This document shows, piece after piece, positions 1 through 7,518 of a stretch of 64,000 nt of DNA. The notes under the pieces are model-generated. The model was not told where the DNA came from and did no database searches. It saw nothing but the letters and a program-made list of their open reading frames with translations. The translations under genes and the position numbers were made by a program. Source of the stretch: Nocardia sienata NBRC 100364 (GTDB lineage Bacteria; Actinomycetota; Actinomycetes; Mycobacteriales; Mycobacteriaceae); assembly GCF_001613205.1 (NCBI RefSeq), contig NZ_BDBX01000004.1:372001-436000 (forward strand), in the 5' to 3' direction. Each line of letters begins with the position of its first letter. Positions within the stretch are counted from its first letter, which is position 1.

Positions 1-12
1 CCAGAAATTTTG

Positions 13-51
13 ATGGTATACCCATACCATTTACGTGGTATGTTCATACCA
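13..51. promoter_or_regulatory. Twin inverted-repeat operator upstream of the hydrolase gene
   Basis: Two closely related dyads lie side by side. ATGGTAT at 13-19 pairs with ATACCAT at 24-30, and TGGTATG at 36-42 pairs with CATACCA at 45-51. The common half-site TGGTAT occurs four times within 40 bases and ends about 20 bases before the downstream start codon. This is typical of a site for two dimers of a TetR-like repressor. The regulator is not visible and may lie just left of the window. Confidence 0.75.
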
Positions 52-72
52 TCATCTGGGAGAGGGGAACCC

Positions 73-954
73 ATGCCGAAGATCGGGCGATTCACCAGCG
101 ATAAAGCCAAGGACACCTTTCTGCGCGCCTACGACGCCGTGGCCGCGAAGTGGCCGGTGCCGTCGACGAATCTCGACGTCGAAACAGCTTTCGGAACGAC
201 ACGGATACGCAAGTCCGGCGCCGGGGACGGTGCGCCGATCGTGCTGCTGCCGGGCATCGGGGGCAATGGGCAGGTGTGGTTCCGGTTCGTCGAGGAACTG
301 GCGCGCGACCGCGTCGTGTACACCCCGGACGTCATCGGCTGGGCCGGATACTGCGTGCAGACCGCACCACTGCGCGACACCGGCGATATCGCGCGGTGGA
401 TGGCCGATGTGCTCGACGGACTGGCAGAAGATCGCGTCCATCTGGCCGGGAACTCTCTGGGAGCCTGGCTGGCCGGCGCGATCGCGGTGCACCGCAGCGA
501 TCGTCTGGCGAGTATGACCATGTTCGAGCCGAGCGCTTCGACCTTCGCCAGACCACGCCCGGGTCTGCTGTTCAGATTCATCATGGCCGGGGCGCGTCCC
601 ACGCCCGAGCGGATGCGCAAGTTGAATCAGTGGCTGATGCCGGGTTACGAGATGAGCGACGAGGAGTTCGAACTGGCCACAGCGATCCGGGGATTCCGGG
701 CAGCGATGCCGTGGGACCGTCCCTTCACCGACGCCGAGCTGGCCGCCATCACCGCACCGGCGCTGGTGCTCTTCGGCGCCCGCACGGTAGTCAGTGATCC
801 CGAGCGCGCGGCAGCCCGCGCCCGCAGGCATATACCGTCGGCCGAAATCGGCATATACCAGGACGTGGGACACGACCTACTGTGGGCGAACCCGCAGCAG
901 ATCATCCCGCGTTTTCTCACCTTCGTCGCCGACCACGACCAAGTCCGTACGTGA
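73..954 (+). CDS. Alpha/beta hydrolase
   Basis: This 293-residue alpha/beta-hydrolase fold protein has the oxyanion-loop motif LPGIGGNGQVW near residues 59-69 and the nucleophile elbow GNSLGAW with Ser128. A C-terminal GHDLLW supplies the probable catalytic His, and the acid is probably the Asp in VVSDPE. The ATG at 73 is chosen because GAGAGGGG stands 6-9 bases upstream. An in-frame ATG at position 10 would place the operator inside the gene. The substrate cannot be read from the sequence. The close twin operator suggests induction by a small molecule, perhaps an ester. No signal peptide is seen, so it should be cytoplasmic. Confidence 0.85.
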   Translation: MPKIGRFTSDKAKDTFLRAYDAVAAKWPVPSTNLDVETAFGTTRIRKSGAGDGAPIVLLPGIGGNGQVWFRFVEELARDRVVYTPDVIGWAGYCVQTAPLRDTGDIARWMADVLDGLAEDRVHLAGNSLGAWLAGAIAVHRSDRLASMTMFEPSASTFARPRPGLLFRFIMAGARPTPERMRKLNQWLMPGYEMSDEEFELATAIRGFRAAMPWDRPFTDAELAAITAPALVLFGARTVVSDPERAAARARRHIPSAEIGIYQDVGHDLLWANPQQIIPRFLTFVADHDQVRT

Positions 955-976
955 ACAACACACGGAGCCACAGCGT

Positions 977-1000
977 CCGGAGCGGGCCCACCCGCTCCGG
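977..1000. terminator. Hairpin after the hydrolase
   Basis: CCGGAGCGGG (977-986) and CCCGCTCCGG (991-1000) form a perfect 10-bp stem with a 4-base loop just after the hydrolase stop. It lies between convergent genes. There is no T-tract, as is common in actinobacteria. Confidence 0.6.
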
Positions 1001-1208
1001 GACCGAGCGGAGCAAGGCGGGGGCTGCGCAACGCGAGTCGGCTCCCGATCACTGCCGTCGAATACAACGGGAGTGACAACCCCACCTGCGGATGGGGCAA
1101 GGCGCCGACCGTACGCCGGCCGGGCACCGAATGGGCGGCTCCGGCGACTCGTACGGACTGTCTATTGCCTGCTTATCCGGCGGTCGCCGAGTTGCGAGCA
1201 CGGCCCGG

Positions 1209-2531
1209 TCAGGCATCGAACAGCAGATAGAGCCCGGTGAAGGTGAACCCGACCATGAGCAGCATGAGCGCGAGCTGCCCGGTGAGCCGATGCGCCCGCG
1301 GCAGCAGCTGGAGACAGCGGTCGTGGGCGGCGGCGACACCGAGGACATGACCCAGCACCACCGCCAGCACCTTGAGCGTTCCCAGGACCGCCGGGTGCGC
1401 GGACAGCACATACGAGACGTCGCGACCGGCCAATCCGAAGAGGTTCCAACCGGCTCCGAAAGGGTCGGCGAACAAGATGACCGTGGCCTGGCCCTTCTCG
1501 ACCAGGAAGCTGAGGTAGTGGGCGATCACGTACCCGGCGATGATCGGTGTCAGCGTATAGGCGAGTTTGCGCGGCAGCATGCGACGGTCGGTGCGGGAGA
1601 GGCCGCCGGTGGCCCCCGCGGCGCACCGGAAACTCACCCCGACCACGCCGATGAAAACCAGCAACCCCGAGGTGGACACCAGTGTGGGTGCGAGTCCGGC
1701 GTCGGACACCAGGGCTCGCCACCACGGGAACAACGAGAAGCTGTCGAACGCCGTGGAGCCCAGCAGGGTCGCCGCCACCGCCACCGAACCCGCGCCCACC
1801 GGCGTCCCCGCGAGATTCGCCAGCGGTGCACGCAGTACGAACGCACCCCCCTCGCCCCGGCCGATCGGACTCAACCGCCCGAGCAGACTGCTGTACACCT
1901 CGAGCGGGTCCGCCCGATCGGCCCATACGGTGCCGAATACGAGCAACCCGATCACGGTGACGACCAGGTACCCGGCGAGCCACACGGTCACCGCGGTGAC
2001 CGAGCCGGGATCCGGCGATGCCAGCTCGAGCCAGACGAAGCCGAACAACCCGAGCGCCGCCGGCCACCTCCCCCACGTTCCGGGGTAGCGCAGCAGGCCG
2101 GTCTCGGGCCGGCGGCGCGTGACCGCGCAGTAACCGCGGTACACCGCCCGCGCCGGTGACAGAACCTTCCACACCGGCCCGGCCACGAGAGAGGCGACGG
2201 GCACCCCGACCCACAGGAAGACATAGACAACGCCCGGGACCGGGTTACGAGCCGGATCGGCGGGGCCGAACACCCCGATCGCCAGTACCGCGCCGAAGGC
2301 CACCACGCTCACCGCGGCGATCCCCGCGCGCACCACCGGCGCGTCCACGGCCGACCGCACGCTCTCCGGCACAGTGATACCGGGCGAGGCCGGGTCCAGC
2401 CGCGGTTCCCGCCAGGCGAAGGCGATCACCGCGAACGAGAAGGTGAGGGCCCAGGCCGCGCCGATCAGCGCATAGGTCAGCGGAATCGGCAGATCCGCCG
2501 CACCGCCCAGGCCGTGGGCGAGCAACGTCAT
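1209..2531 (-). CDS. Polytopic membrane protein of the actinobacterial 'fenitrothion hydrolase'-annotated family
   Basis: This 440-residue protein is almost entirely hydrophobic, with roughly ten to twelve membrane segments and the N-terminal sequence MTLLAHGLGG. Similar actinobacterial proteins are often labelled fenitrothion hydrolase. I see no hydrolase motif and would treat that name as unproven. Conserved-looking patches such as GPVWKVLSPARAVYR and LGLFGFVWLEL sit between helices. Its ATG overlaps the stop of the upstream lipoprotein gene (ATGA), so it is the last gene of a four-gene translationally coupled operon running 4952 to 1209. Its job is probably shared with the exported cupredoxin-like lipoprotein, perhaps metal or redox handling at the membrane (inference). 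Confidence 0.7.
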   Translation of the reverse strand: MTLLAHGLGGAADLPIPLTYALIGAAWALTFSFAVIAFAWREPRLDPASPGITVPESVRSAVDAPVVRAGIAAVSVVAFGAVLAIGVFGPADPARNPVPGVVYVFLWVGVPVASLVAGPVWKVLSPARAVYRGYCAVTRRRPETGLLRYPGTWGRWPAALGLFGFVWLELASPDPGSVTAVTVWLAGYLVVTVIGLLVFGTVWADRADPLEVYSSLLGRLSPIGRGEGGAFVLRAPLANLAGTPVGAGSVAVAATLLGSTAFDSFSLFPWWRALVSDAGLAPTLVSTSGLLVFIGVVGVSFRCAAGATGGLSRTDRRMLPRKLAYTLTPIIAGYVIAHYLSFLVEKGQATVILFADPFGAGWNLFGLAGRDVSYVLSAHPAVLGTLKVLAVVLGHVLGVAAAHDRCLQLLPRAHRLTGQLALMLLMVGFTFTGLYLLFDA

Positions 2532-2917
2532 TCGCGAACGAGCAGGGTGGCCACCGTACGGCCGGCGTGATGCAGTTCTATCTCCACCCGCCCCGGAATC
2601 TCGACAGTGAATCGGAAGCGTTCGCCTGATCCGGGCGTGATGGCGAAGGTGTGATCGGGCTCGGCGTGCACATGGAGTTCGTCGGCGGCGTCACTGTCGA
2701 CGACGATCTCGATGGGCTGGCCGACCCGGGCCTCGAGCCTGGCGTCGGCCGGGGTCACCGTGCCGCCGGCGATTCGCACCGGGACGACCACGGCCGCGGC
2801 GCTCGGTGCCGCACCCGTACTGCTCGTGGTGGGTTGTCCCGGTTCGCTGCTCGCGCAGCCGGCGGCGAGCAGCCCGGCGGCCAGCACCGGAACGCACAGG
2901 CGGAAGAGGGACGGCAT
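2528..2917 (-). CDS. Cupredoxin-like lipoprotein
   Basis: This 129-residue exported protein has a lipobox LLAAGC ending at Cys21, so it is probably acylated and anchored outside the membrane. After a Ser/Thr/Pro linker, the rest (about residues 45-129) looks like a compact beta-sandwich of the EfeO/cupredoxin-like type. It has DELHVHAEPDHTF and a closing ELHHAGRTVATLLV strand. The His residues in HVHAEPDH and LHHAG could bind a metal, but no classical Cys-His-Met blue-copper set is seen. The ATG at 2917 has AGGAGG at 2921-2926 and overlaps the stop of the preceding small gene. The ATGA junction at 2528-2531 couples it to the membrane-protein gene. Confidence 0.75.
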   Translation of the reverse strand: MPSLFRLCVPVLAAGLLAAGCASSEPGQPTTSSTGAAPSAAAVVVPVRIAGGTVTPADARLEARVGQPIEIVVDSDAADELHVHAEPDHTFAITPGSGERFRFTVEIPGRVEIELHHAGRTVATLLVRE

Positions 2918-3096
2918 CAGTCCTCCTTGTCGGTATCGGGGTCGGCGGGCCGGTCCTCGTCGTCCCCGCGCCTGCGGTCGCGCACGGCGACGACGATGAC
3001 GACGGCCGCGATGAGGAACGCGGGAAGGAAAGCGGGAATCGCGAGCAGGATCGAATGGTCGGCGAGCACATCCACGCCGTCGTATCGATCGGTCAT
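2917..3096 (-). CDS. Small single-pass membrane protein (59 aa)
   Basis: This very short gene encodes one strongly hydrophobic helix (about residues 16-38) followed by a highly charged Arg/Asp/Glu/Lys tail. It lies between and overlaps its neighbours: its start overlaps the stop of the 619-residue membrane protein, and its stop overlaps the lipoprotein start. The coupling on both sides is the main evidence that it is expressed. It may act as a small subunit or assembly factor of a membrane complex made by this operon. I do not recognise a named family. Confidence 0.7.
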   Translation of the reverse strand: MTDRYDGVDVLADHSILLAIPAFLPAFLIAAVVIVVAVRDRRRGDDEDRPADPDTDKED

Positions 3097-4952
3097 CGCG
3101 CGGGAGCTCGTTCCTTCTCCCCGGCGGGCGACTCGCGCAGATATCGGTCGTTGATGCGGGCCGCACCCCAGGACAGTGCGGCGACCAGGACCAGGCTGCA
3201 CCCCAGCACCACAAGTGAGGCCACCGCGAACAACCAAGACGGATGGTCGAACGACCGCTCCCGCTGCAGCACCGTGATCTCGGAGACGAAGGGCCGGGTG
3301 AACGAGTCGAGCGCCGGAATCTCCGCGGCGCCGATACCGGGGTCGGCGGCCATGAAGATCGGTAGCGCGGTGAGCGTCCGGCCGTCCTGGACCCGCAGCA
3401 GTGTCTTCCACGAGCCGTGCACCGGAACGGGCTTCGTGGAGACGTAGTGTCCCGCGCCCTCGCGCCGGAGCTGGTCGACCACCAGGCCCCGGCCGGGGCT
3501 GTCGCTACCCACACCACCCTGCCAGGACAGGATCTCGACCCATTCGGGGTCCGTGCCGACCAGATCCGCCGGGGTGATGCGGATATCGGCGTACACCATC
3601 CGGCCACCCTGTTCGGGGGCGTCGCGCAGGTCCACTGCCGCCCGGGCCCCCTCCGGCACCTCGATCATCAGGCCGTTGGCAGTTGCCGCGGCGACCACCG
3701 CCACCGCCACCACCACCAGTGTCCGGCGTAGCGCGGGTCGCGGCAGCGGCTCTCCCAGCAGCACGACGGCCAGCATGGCCCCGACGACACCGCCCGCGAT
3801 CCCGGTGGGCACCGCCATCGCCAGCAGTTCCGGCCACATAGCCGCCGGCCACGCGTTCACGAACATTGCCCCGACCCACAGTGATTCGAGCCAGAGTCCG
3901 AGGGTGGCCGCCAGCAGACCGCAGACCGCACCCCAGACGATCCGGCGCCGGACCAACGGCAACAGGGCCAGCAGTTCCACCACGACCGCCACACCGAGAT
4001 ACAGCGGGAACACGTTACGCGGCGCATCGATGATCGGGCCGCCCACCAGTACTGCGACAACGGTCCGCACCACCGCGGCGAAACCGACCACGACCAGCGT
4101 GCTCCCCGGACCGAGGGCCAGTCGTGCGGCCACCAGGGCGATCGTGGCCGCCGCGACGATCAGCATCGGCTGCAGCACCAGCCGGAACTGCTCCACACCG
4201 AAGTCGTATTCGACCTGGAACACCGACAGCCCGATGAGCAGGCCCCCGAACGCGAAGGCACGCAGCAGCCACATCCGGCGCGTCTCCCGCTCCTGCGGTT
4301 CCGGCCGGTTGTTCTTGCCTTCGAATTCCAGCAGCAGCACACCGATCAGCGAGAATCCGGCGCCACCGATGAGCATCAGATGCGTGGGCCCCCACAGGGT
4401 GACGTCCTGACCGAAGATCCGGTGCCACACATCGTCGAGCGGGAACCCGATCAGGGCGTAGAGGCCGGCCCCGGCCAGCAGGATCCCCCCGACAGGCGCG
4501 TACCAGGTGCGGGTGATCCGCACCGCCGCCGGACCGGGTTTCTGGTCCAACGGCAGCACAATGGCCGCCATCCCGGCCGCGAAGAGAAAGAACAGTCCCG
4601 CGAGGATGAAATAGTGCGCCGGATTGGCCAGCGGTCCCTCGTCGCGGCCGTTGCCGATGTGCAGACTCACATCCCAGATGAAACCCAGCAGGGCGGTGAG
4701 GATGGTCGCGAGGAACATCGCCAGCGGCAGCGCCACCCAGCCCGGTCGGTTGAACGCCCGGCCCAGCCGGTCGGCGAGCCGCTGTAGCCAGGTGATCCGG
4801 CGGTTCCGGTGGAGGTATCCGATCCACAGCAACCCGAGTGCGATCACCCCGGCCGCCCCGGTCATGATCGCGACTTGATCCAGCGCCGCGCCACCGCCTT
4901 CGCCGGCGGGCGCCGCCGACCACCCGAACATGTCGTACGTACCGTCCGGCAC
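3093..4952 (-). CDS. Large multi-pass membrane protein with extracytoplasmic C-terminal domain
   Basis: This 619-residue protein is the first gene of the operon. About twelve helices span residues 20-445. A soluble stretch of about 120 residues follows, beginning near GGRMVYADIRITPADL, with beta-rich content and the motif VHGSWKTLLRV. A final helix lies near the C terminus. Helix-edge His, Trp and Asp residues (HIGNGRDEG, DVWHRIFGQDV, LWGPTHLMLIGG) are arranged as in metal-transporting or haem-copper-related membrane proteins, but no defined family can be assigned. The GTG at 4952 is chosen because GGAGG stands 6 bases upstream. The stop overlaps the next gene start (ATGA). Confidence 0.7.
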   Translation of the reverse strand: MPDGTYDMFGWSAAPAGEGGGAALDQVAIMTGAAGVIALGLLWIGYLHRNRRITWLQRLADRLGRAFNRPGWVALPLAMFLATILTALLGFIWDVSLHIGNGRDEGPLANPAHYFILAGLFFLFAAGMAAIVLPLDQKPGPAAVRITRTWYAPVGGILLAGAGLYALIGFPLDDVWHRIFGQDVTLWGPTHLMLIGGAGFSLIGVLLLEFEGKNNRPEPQERETRRMWLLRAFAFGGLLIGLSVFQVEYDFGVEQFRLVLQPMLIVAAATIALVAARLALGPGSTLVVVGFAAVVRTVVAVLVGGPIIDAPRNVFPLYLGVAVVVELLALLPLVRRRIVWGAVCGLLAATLGLWLESLWVGAMFVNAWPAAMWPELLAMAVPTGIAGGVVGAMLAVVLLGEPLPRPALRRTLVVVAVAVVAAATANGLMIEVPEGARAAVDLRDAPEQGGRMVYADIRITPADLVGTDPEWVEILSWQGGVGSDSPGRGLVVDQLRREGAGHYVSTKPVPVHGSWKTLLRVQDGRTLTALPIFMAADPGIGAAEIPALDSFTRPFVSEITVLQRERSFDHPSWLFAVASLVVLGCSLVLVAALSWGAARINDRYLRESPAGEKERAPAR

Positions 4953-5221
4953 CGCACCTCCACACCCTGGACTGGAATATGTGTGACGAAAAGTAGCATG
5001 AATTCACACCGGGAAGGGCGGGTTACCGGACGTGTCGAGATCTCACTGCGACACGCCGACTCCGCACATGACCGACCACAGCGGCCCGCACCTCACCGGG
5101 CAGCGGGCGCGGACGCCGGAACCCGATGATCGAGAGCAGTCCCGGTGCTGCGAGCGTACGCCGGGCGAGCGGGCGACAGCCGTGCCCGCAGGTACCGATC
5201 GGGTCGCGGCGAGCGCGCCGG

Positions 5222-6160
5222 TCAGCAGAACCTGATAACCGAAGCGATACCGGCGATCAGCGAGTACACCGCGAAGGGCAACAGGGTGCGGGTTCGGAAG
5301 TATCGCTCCAGGAACCGGACGGCGAACCAGGACGAAGCGCCCGAGGCCAGCGCGCCCACCAGAATCGGCCCGTGGATACCCTCGGCCTCCGGACCGAGCA
5401 GTTCGGGAAGTTCCACCAGACCCGCGCCCAGGATCGCCGGAGTGGCGAGCAGGAACGCGAATTTGGCGGCGTGCGCGTGTTCGAGACCGCGCCACAGCCC
5501 GCCGACCATGGTGAGGCCCGCCCGGCTGAAACCGGTCAGGAGCGCACCGAGCTGCGCGACACCGATACCGAGTGCGTCACGCATATCGAGGGCGGCGAGC
5601 CGCCGGTCGGCCTGACGGCGCGCGCTCTCCCCACCGGCCGGTGGCCGCCGTCCCGACCCCCGCAGCGCGAAACGCCGGCCGTACTCTGCCAGCGTGGGCT
5701 CGTTACGCCGCCGCAACCCCTCGCCGAGCAGCAGCACGACGCCGTTGAGGGTCAGGAAGAATCCGGCGCAGACCGGTGCGGCGAACAAGGCGTGCAAGGG
5801 GTGCACCAGCAGCGGGCCCAGAATCGCCACCGGAACAGAGGCGATCACGATCAGCCACGCCAGCCGCTGCGCCACCGTAGCGGCTCGCCGGGTCCGCAGC
5901 GTGGTGAGGAAACCGGCGACGATGGCATACCAGTCCCGCCGGTAGTGGCAGAGCAACGCGACCGCGGTCGCCACATGCAACGCGACCACGAAGGCCAGGT
6001 ACGGCGTGTGCGCAACGGATTCGTCCGCGCCGATCAACGCCCGCCAGTCGCCCCCGAGCCACGCGGCGAACAGCACCGAGTGGCCCAGGCTCGACACCGG
6101 GAACAGTTCGGTGACACCCTGCACCACACCGATGACGGTGGCTTGAACGTAGGTGAGCAT
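5222..6160 (-). CDS. uppP: Undecaprenyl-diphosphate phosphatase paralogue (UppP/BacA family)
   Basis: This 312-residue multi-pass membrane protein belongs to the UppP family, which hydrolyses undecaprenyl diphosphate to recycle the lipid carrier for peptidoglycan and surface glycans. The first signature is present near residues 10-27 as GVTELFPVSSLGH, keeping the catalytic Glu and the Ser-Ser-x-Gly-His core. The second signature, normally a P-G-x-S-R-S-G motif, reads LTGFSRAGLT here, so the Pro and second Ser are replaced. It is also longer than the usual 265-280 residues because of a charged loop of about 35 residues in the middle. It is probably a paralogue with altered substrate or partner. 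The start is at ATG 6160. Confidence 0.85.
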   Translation of the reverse strand: MLTYVQATVIGVVQGVTELFPVSSLGHSVLFAAWLGGDWRALIGADESVAHTPYLAFVVALHVATAVALLCHYRRDWYAIVAGFLTTLRTRRAATVAQRLAWLIVIASVPVAILGPLLVHPLHALFAAPVCAGFFLTLNGVVLLLGEGLRRRNEPTLAEYGRRFALRGSGRRPPAGGESARRQADRRLAALDMRDALGIGVAQLGALLTGFSRAGLTMVGGLWRGLEHAHAAKFAFLLATPAILGAGLVELPELLGPEAEGIHGPILVGALASGASSWFAVRFLERYFRTRTLLPFAVYSLIAGIASVIRFC

Positions 6161-6321
6161 CGCGACGATTCTTACACGGTCGCGCGCGGATCCCCCGCGC
6201 GGCCGAAACGTCCGAAATCGTCCTTTCGCAACATATTTCGCGTCCATCACGCGTGCGCCCGAGGTGCGACAGGGCCTGGCGACACGGTCCTTCGCAGCGT
6301 CACCGGCATCGCTACCGCGGG

Positions 6322-6327
6322 TAGGCT
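6322..6327 (+). promoter_or_regulatory. -10 box of a probable leaderless promoter
   Basis: TAGGCT ends 7 bases before the ATG at 6335, placing transcription start at or next to the start codon. No Shine-Dalgarno sequence is present. Confidence 0.55.
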
Positions 6328-6334
6328 GCGGTGC

Positions 6335-6760
6335 ATGGCCAGTCACGAATCGGAGAGTGCGCCCACCACACCGGCTCGTACGACCGCCCGCTATCTCTTG
6401 TCGGCGGCGCTGGTCTTCGCGGGTCTGAGCCATCTGTTCTGGGCCCGGCGGGACTTCCAGGCGCAGGTGCCCGACTGGGTACCGCTGGACAAGGACGGCG
6501 TCGTGATGGCCTCCGGTGGTGTGGAGATCATGCTCGGCGCGGGCTTGGCCGCCATGTCCCGGGATAGGGTCCGGATGGGGCGGATCGCCGCGTTGTTCTT
6601 CGTCGCGGTCTTCCCCGGCAATATCGCCCAGTGGCGGGACCACCGGTCGGCCTTCCGGCTCGACACCGACGGGAAACGCTTCGCGCGACTGCTGTTCCAG
6701 CCGGTCCTGGTGCTGTGGGCACTGTGGTCCACCGGCGTACCCCGCGACAGCAGGAGCTGA
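6335..6760 (+). CDS. DoxX-like small membrane protein
   Basis: This 141-residue protein has four predicted helices: about 20-38, 52-72, 82-100 and a last segment near 118-134. The arrangement matches DoxX/DUF4267-like proteins, with a short N-terminal tail, ALVFAGLSHLFW in helix 1 and NIAQWRDHRSAF after helix 3. DoxX relatives are linked to thiol and membrane redox homeostasis, but this subgroup is uncharacterised. The ATG at 6335 sits just after a TAGGCT box, and no ribosome site is visible, so the mRNA is probably leaderless. The next gene starts 6 bases after the stop, so the two are probably cotranscribed. Confidence 0.75.
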   Translation: MASHESESAPTTPARTTARYLLSAALVFAGLSHLFWARRDFQAQVPDWVPLDKDGVVMASGGVEIMLGAGLAAMSRDRVRMGRIAALFFVAVFPGNIAQWRDHRSAFRLDTDGKRFARLLFQPVLVLWALWSTGVPRDSRS

Positions 6761-6766
6761 GCACCC

Positions 6767-7476
6767 GTGTCCGAAGCCGACCCCGCGGGCGCGGTGCTGT
6801 TCGATATCGACGGAACGCTGGTCGATTCGAACTATCTGCACGTCTACGCCTGGACCCGGGCGTTTCGGGAAGTCGGCGCCGAGGTCGACTCCTGGCGGAT
6901 GCACCGGAGTATCGGAATGGACGGATCACTGCTGGTGAGCACCCTGCTGCCCGACGCCGACGACAGCACCCGCGGCCGGGCGAAGGATCTGCATCTGCGT
7001 TACTACCTGGATTCCGGGACGCTCATGCGCCCGGTGAGCGGGGCCCGCGAACTCCTCGAGCGGGTCGCGGCGGCCGGGCTCACCGTGGTGCTGGCGACCT
7101 CCGCCCCGGCCGACGAGCTCTCGCTACTGCGCGAGGTCCTCGGCGCGCGGAAGTGGTCTCGGCGCAGACGTCCAGCGAGGATGTCGGCACCGCGAAACCG
7201 CGCCCCGATATCGTGCGCACCGCCCTCGACCGGGCCGGGGTCGGGGCCGGGTCGGCGACCTTCGTCGGGGACACGATATGGGACGCCGAGGCGGCCCGGC
7301 GGGCGGCTGTGGACTTCATCGGATTCCGGTCCGGTGGGATCAGCGGCGCGGAACTACAGGACGCGGGTGCGGTCGCGGTGTACGACGACCCCGCCGACCT
7401 GCTCGCGCAGTTCGATCACAGTCCGCTCGCCGAACTGCGCGGATCGGTACGAGACCGGGGCAGCGGCGAGGTGTGA
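6767..7476 (+). pseudogene. HAD-superfamily phosphatase, broken by a -1 frameshift near 7148
   Basis: The first half reads from GTG 6767 and contains HAD motif I (FDIDGTLVDSN) and motif II (LATSAP). It then runs into nonsense at codon 127-128. The second half continues in the frame one base back from about 7150 and contains the motif III Lys region (TAKPRPDIV) and motif IV (GDTIWDAEAA), ending at 7476. A single missing base inside the GC-rich run around 7143-7149 explains both halves. If the base is restored, the product would be an intact phosphoglycolate-phosphatase-like enzyme of about 236 residues. There is no slippery heptamer, so programmed shifting is unlikely. Sequencing error and true decay are both possible. 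Confidence 0.75.
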
Positions 7477-7506
7477 GCGGGACCCGCCCGCGGCCTGCGG
7501 GCCGTC

Positions 7507-7512
7507 TAGGCT
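7507..7512 (+). promoter_or_regulatory. -10 box of a probable leaderless promoter
   Basis: TAGGCT lies 6 bases before the ATG at 7519, in the same arrangement as before 6335 and 42980. No ribosome binding site intervenes. Confidence 0.55.
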
Positions 7513-7518
7513 CGTGCC

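Noticed and set aside
1092..2159. Long plus-strand open frame of 355 codons
   Set aside because: It is antisense to the membrane-protein gene, has Arg/Gln/His-rich composition without family resemblance, and is a product of high G+C.
2918..3607. Upstream extension of the lipoprotein frame
   Set aside because: The extended part is a shadow of the 619-residue membrane-protein gene. The lipobox start at 2917 with AGGAGG is clear.
6161..6904. N-terminal extension of the UppP frame
   Set aside because: It is antisense to the DoxX-like gene and loses membrane-protein character. The family begins at MLTYVQA.
7143..7160. Programmed -1 frameshift in the HAD gene
   Set aside because: No X-XXY-YYZ heptamer or downstream structure is evident. 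HAD phosphatases are not known to need shifting.
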